A DNA stretch of 64,000 bases from assembly GCA_020081605.1 (NCBI GenBank), contig JAHREC010000019.1, forward strand, positions 744,001 through 808,000, read 5' to 3'. This document shows, piece after piece, positions 60,913-64,000 of this stretch. The DNA comes from Albifimbria verrucaria (taxonomy: Eukaryota; Ascomycota; Sordariomycetes; Hypocreales; Stachybotryaceae). Made by a program: the position numbers and the translations under genes. How positions within the stretch are numbered: the first letter of the stretch is position 1; each line of letters starts with the position of its first letter. The notes beneath the pieces are model-generated. The model did no database searches. It was not told where the DNA came from and saw only the letters and a program-made list of their open reading frames with translations.

Positions 60913-63900
60913 TTAGCTCAATAGCTCTTTGATGTCCTCAATACGCTGTAGTTTCTTTTCCTCGTCGCTCATCATGCCGAGTGAAGTCGCACTGCAAATG
61001 CTGTTAGTAACCTGCCAAGTCGTATGTGGGTTGGTCCGACTCACATGAATTTCTTCCTCTCTTGGACCTTCAACATCCGCTCCTCAACGCTCTCCTTGAC
61101 AATGAAGCGCTTCACCACCACCTCGCTCTCCTGACCCATTCGATGCACGCGGTCAATGGCCTGCGCCTCGACTGCAAAACTCCACCATGGATCCATCATA
61201 AACACTCGACCTGCGCTGGTCAAATTGAGCCCGACACCACCCGCACGCAAACTGATCAAAAGAACTGTAAAGCCCTTTCGCTCAGCAAATTCTGCTAGCA
61301 CCGCGGCACGAGCTTTCTGTGCCATTGTACCATCTAATCGGAGGAATTTGATGTGCACCCGGCTCAGGGCCGGCTCAATCAAGGTTAAGAATGAGGTGAA
61401 CTGCGAGAACACGACGGATTTCATATGAGGATGTTCCCGTCTCAAAGCACGAAGCTCAGCAATTAGAGCGACAACTTTGGCGGAGGATGCGTTGACACCT
61501 AGACGTTGCAAGCTAATGCGTGGTGCTTTTGAAGACAGCTCGGGGTCATCATCATGACGAACAACCTCAAACAGGTCCCGTAGGTTCAGAGGCTCACGGC
61601 AGTTGAAACACTTTGCAACCTGTGCTCGGTCCGTTTGGTGGTTGATATAGTCGAGCAGACATTTCTTACAGGCAGAGTGCCAGCAGCCTGTTACGAGCTG
61701 GTCATTCATCGGCTCCTCGAAGCAGAGTGGACACTCATGTTCTGCCTCGTCACGAATCTGTTTCAGTGCGTGTGCGCCAAAACTGTGATTCTCGTTGGAC
61801 ACTTCATCTGTAGCAGCGGTGAAATGCTCAATCAAAGACGACAGATCCATGTCATCTGCGAGCCCGGCAGCAGCGTCCGCGGCGGCACCCGCTTCATCTT
61901 CATCTGCGACGAGATCGCGGTTTCGGACTAGGATGGGATGACAACAAGACTGACGGAGTCTCAAAATCTGTGCGAAAATGGTCGTGAAAGCCTTCATTAC
62001 TGTGCCGGCCTCCATGTTCCTGGATAAAGTCCGCTTCGCCTTGTTAAAGATGTAATCGTATACATCTCGCTCAGTCTTAGAGAGCTCAACATCAACAATC
62101 TCAACCTGCTTGGGAGGAAGTGGCACAAGCGGCTCACCCTCTGGTGTCTTCATATCCTTGGTGCGGCGCATCACTAAAGGCTCCAGTACCGTTTGGACAA
62201 CATCCAAAGCACGCATGAAATCGCCAGACTCAAATGGCACAGTAATAAAGGTTCTCCAGAACGAAAAGTTGTTCCAAGGCTCAACCCCAAGAAAGCGAAC
62301 CAAGCTGAACAGATCCTCTAGCTTGTTCACAATGGGAGTGCCTGTGAGAACCCATCGATGGTCTGCGGCGATCTCGTAACAAGCACGAGCTGTCTTTGAC
62401 GCCCTGTTCTTGATGTGGTGACCCTCATCAATAATGATGCGGAAGAACTTTAGGGAGAAAAGGCCACTGTGGAAACCCTTTTCTCCATTCCGGGCAGCAA
62501 TACTGCTGAACTCAGAGAGCACAACTCCATAGCTGGTGATTACAAGATCTGGAGCATTTGCGCTACAACAAAGCGCCTGAAGATTGTTGGATTTTTCGTT
62601 ACCATAGTACAGCTCAATCTTCAACGACTTGTCTTTGGAGGCTTTCTCTGCCTCGCTCTGCCACTGAGACAGAAGCGACATTGGGGCAATGACAAGCGTA
62701 GTGCAGGGCGCATCCATGACTGCCGCTGAATTCGAGCCAAGTCTCGTGAGATCGTTCACGCTCGAAATACCTCCGTTAGATCGCGAGCGGTTAGCGACCT
62801 CTGACCGATGCGTGTGTACCAAGCTGAGCATCTGGATAGTTTTTCCGAGACCCATTTCATCAGCCAAAATGCCTCCCAAGCAGTGCTGCTCCTGGACCGG
62901 AAAGTCGAGAGAAAGGTCACCGGAGTAAGGATTGACGAAGAAATTGGCTTGCTCATCTACCAAGGGTAGGTCCTTGTCGTCGACATCCTTGGTCGGCCAG
63001 AGATATTCTTCCCAGAGTGGATGCATAGATGGCTCCCTGCTGCTCTTCTGGTCCTTTTCTTTCGACATCATCCAGTATAGTGCCTGCTTCTGATACGGTC
63101 GTAGAGTGAGAGCGAAGGTATCAGCTGGCTCGGCCTCAGGTGTGCTGAAGTCGAATGATTGCGCCTTCTTGTAAAGTGCATCAAGCTGGTCTTGCTCCAG
63201 CTCTTTACCTTCCTCCGGATCGTCTGACGCAGGAGACCCATCATCCTTGTTGTTTGGGGTCGCCTTCTTGGCCTCTTTTTGCTGCTGCTCATCCATCTCG
63301 GCGGCTTGTAGCAGTCCTTTCCGTCCATCACGTGCTGCCGCATTGGCTCTGACGGGTTGCAAGTTGATTTCCTGAAGCAACTTGACCAATGCAACCTGCC
63401 GCAACCGAAGCTCCTTTTCGTCTGTTGTCTCGGTCTGCTCGAAGAAGTTGGCTGGTCGGTCGTCTGCTAGTTGGAAAGCTCTGCTGTCGAAGGCAGTATT
63501 GATGATAAAACACCTTAGTTGCAAGAAGATGGTGTCGTTTGTTCTGAGTCGTTCAGGGGCGTAGACACAGGTTCCCTCGAACTTGCAAACCTTTTGGTCT
63601 ATCAATGTTGATACCCAACTCGCAGCATCCTTCGACAGCCGACCGATCTCAGTACCGGATTGGCTGGTAAACCGAACGATAGTGTCGGCCTTTTGGCAGC
63701 TAAAAGATTGTTCCTTGACGGAGTGACAGAGCCGAATTTGCCCTTGACCTTTGCAGGCTGTAGCGGTTGGATCTTCTGACGCTCAATCTTGACGACATCG
63801 CCATGCTTTAGGACACCCACACCACTTCTTGTAGCCCACCCTTCAACTCCAAAAGCACCTATGTATCGTAAATTCGGTGCATTTCGCCGGATTGGTGGTG

Positions 63901-64000
63901 TCGGTAATCCTGCCACGGTCGGACTCCCAGATGCAGGTCGAGAAGAGGCCGTTCGAGGCCTTGAAGACAGCGCTGTCGAAGGCTTTTGAAGTTTTTGTAC
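60913..64000 (-). CDS. RAD5: DNA repair helicase Rad5, 5' part beyond the window
   Basis: SNF2-family ATPase and RING ubiquitin ligase that polyubiquitinates PCNA in error-free damage tolerance and remodels stalled forks. The last exon is 60913-60991; a 53-nt intron (60992-61044) precedes it. The remaining coding sequence runs to the window edge without a start codon. In order: HIRAN domain ('RYIGAFGVEGWATRSGVGVL' and following), SNF2 motif I 'ILADEMGLGKTIQML', motif II 'IIIDEGHHIKN', C3HC4 RING ('CPLCFEEP', 'CWHSACKKC', 'CFNCREPL'), and helicase C-terminal motifs 'SVVFSQFTSFL' and 'DRVHRMGQ'. The end is 'DEEKKLQRIEDIKELLS'. Only one base loss is needed (near 63692, joining HIRAN), while 2.56 kb downstream reads cleanly. 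Confidence 0.95.

Noticed and set aside
1..64000. Pseudogenisation or repeat-induced point mutation as the cause of broken genes
   Set aside because: The lesions are single-base indels in runs, not C-to-T changes; conserved motifs and splice sites are intact, and essential single-copy genes are hit as often as others.
1..64000. A biosynthetic cluster, transposon, CRISPR array or phage-like system
   Set aside because: No core synthase, transposase, integrase, reverse transcriptase, terminal repeats or repeat-spacer pattern seen; neighbouring genes belong to unrelated housekeeping functions.

Overview
The window is nuclear DNA of a filamentous ascomycete, most probably a Sordariomycete. The reasons are very short introns (about 50-60 nt) with GT(A/G)AGT donors, CTAAC/CTGAC branch sites and CAG/TAG acceptors; GC-rich, strongly biased coding sequence; and fungal-specific families (HAM1-like, DUF4604, GT15 mannosyltransferase, Crh-type transglycosylase, Mvp1, Dbp9). 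I can support about 19 protein genes, one tRNA-Cys and one doubtful small ORF. I see no transposon, CRISPR array, secondary-metabolite cluster or other obvious new system: this is mostly an ordinary housekeeping segment with wide gene-free spacers.

Layout. 0-1.5 kb: a conserved-looking hypothetical gene (-). 4.8-7.1 kb: HAM1-like protein (-), divergent from an acyl-CoA thioesterase (+, 7.9-9.1 kb). 10.1-10.9 kb: cytochrome c oxidase subunit COX4/Vb (+), convergent with a DUF4604 protein (-, 11.6-12.1 kb). 13.3-15.0 kb: GT15 alpha-mannosyltransferase. 16.1-17.1 kb: mitochondrial ribosomal protein uL15m. 17.9-20.6 kb: sorting nexin Mvp1, convergent with ILV3 dihydroxy-acid dehydratase (-, 21.0-23.1 kb). 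25.2-26.3 kb: Myb/SANT factor (-). A 7.8-kb gene-poor stretch with a lone tRNA-Cys follows. 34.2-35.7 kb: a second SANT protein (+). 37.9-39.9 kb: Dbp9 RNA helicase. 41.3-42.8 kb: GPI-anchored Crh-type GH16 enzyme. 46.5-47.7 kb: lactonase-type beta-propeller. 48.8-50.9 kb: GPI-anchored aspartic protease (-). 53.9-54.5 kb: single-pass membrane protein fragment. 56.5-57.7 kb: oxysterol-binding protein. 59.4-60.6 kb: aldo/keto reductase, convergent with RAD5 (-), which runs off the right edge.

Functional themes are respiration and mitochondrial translation (COX4, uL15m), branched-chain amino acid synthesis (ILV3), ribosome biogenesis (DBP9), cell wall and secretion (GT15 enzyme, Crh enzyme, GPI protease), membrane traffic and lipid handling (Mvp1, OSBP, thioesterase) and DNA damage tolerance (RAD5). 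Nothing suggests that they act as one cluster.

A technical point dominates the reading. Nearly every gene needs single-base corrections, mostly one base missing from a short homopolymer, to read through. In each completed gene model (start and stop both resolved) the corrections plus the splice phases give a whole number of codons. I therefore treat these as probable sequence or assembly errors and give one gene per locus rather than broken fragments.
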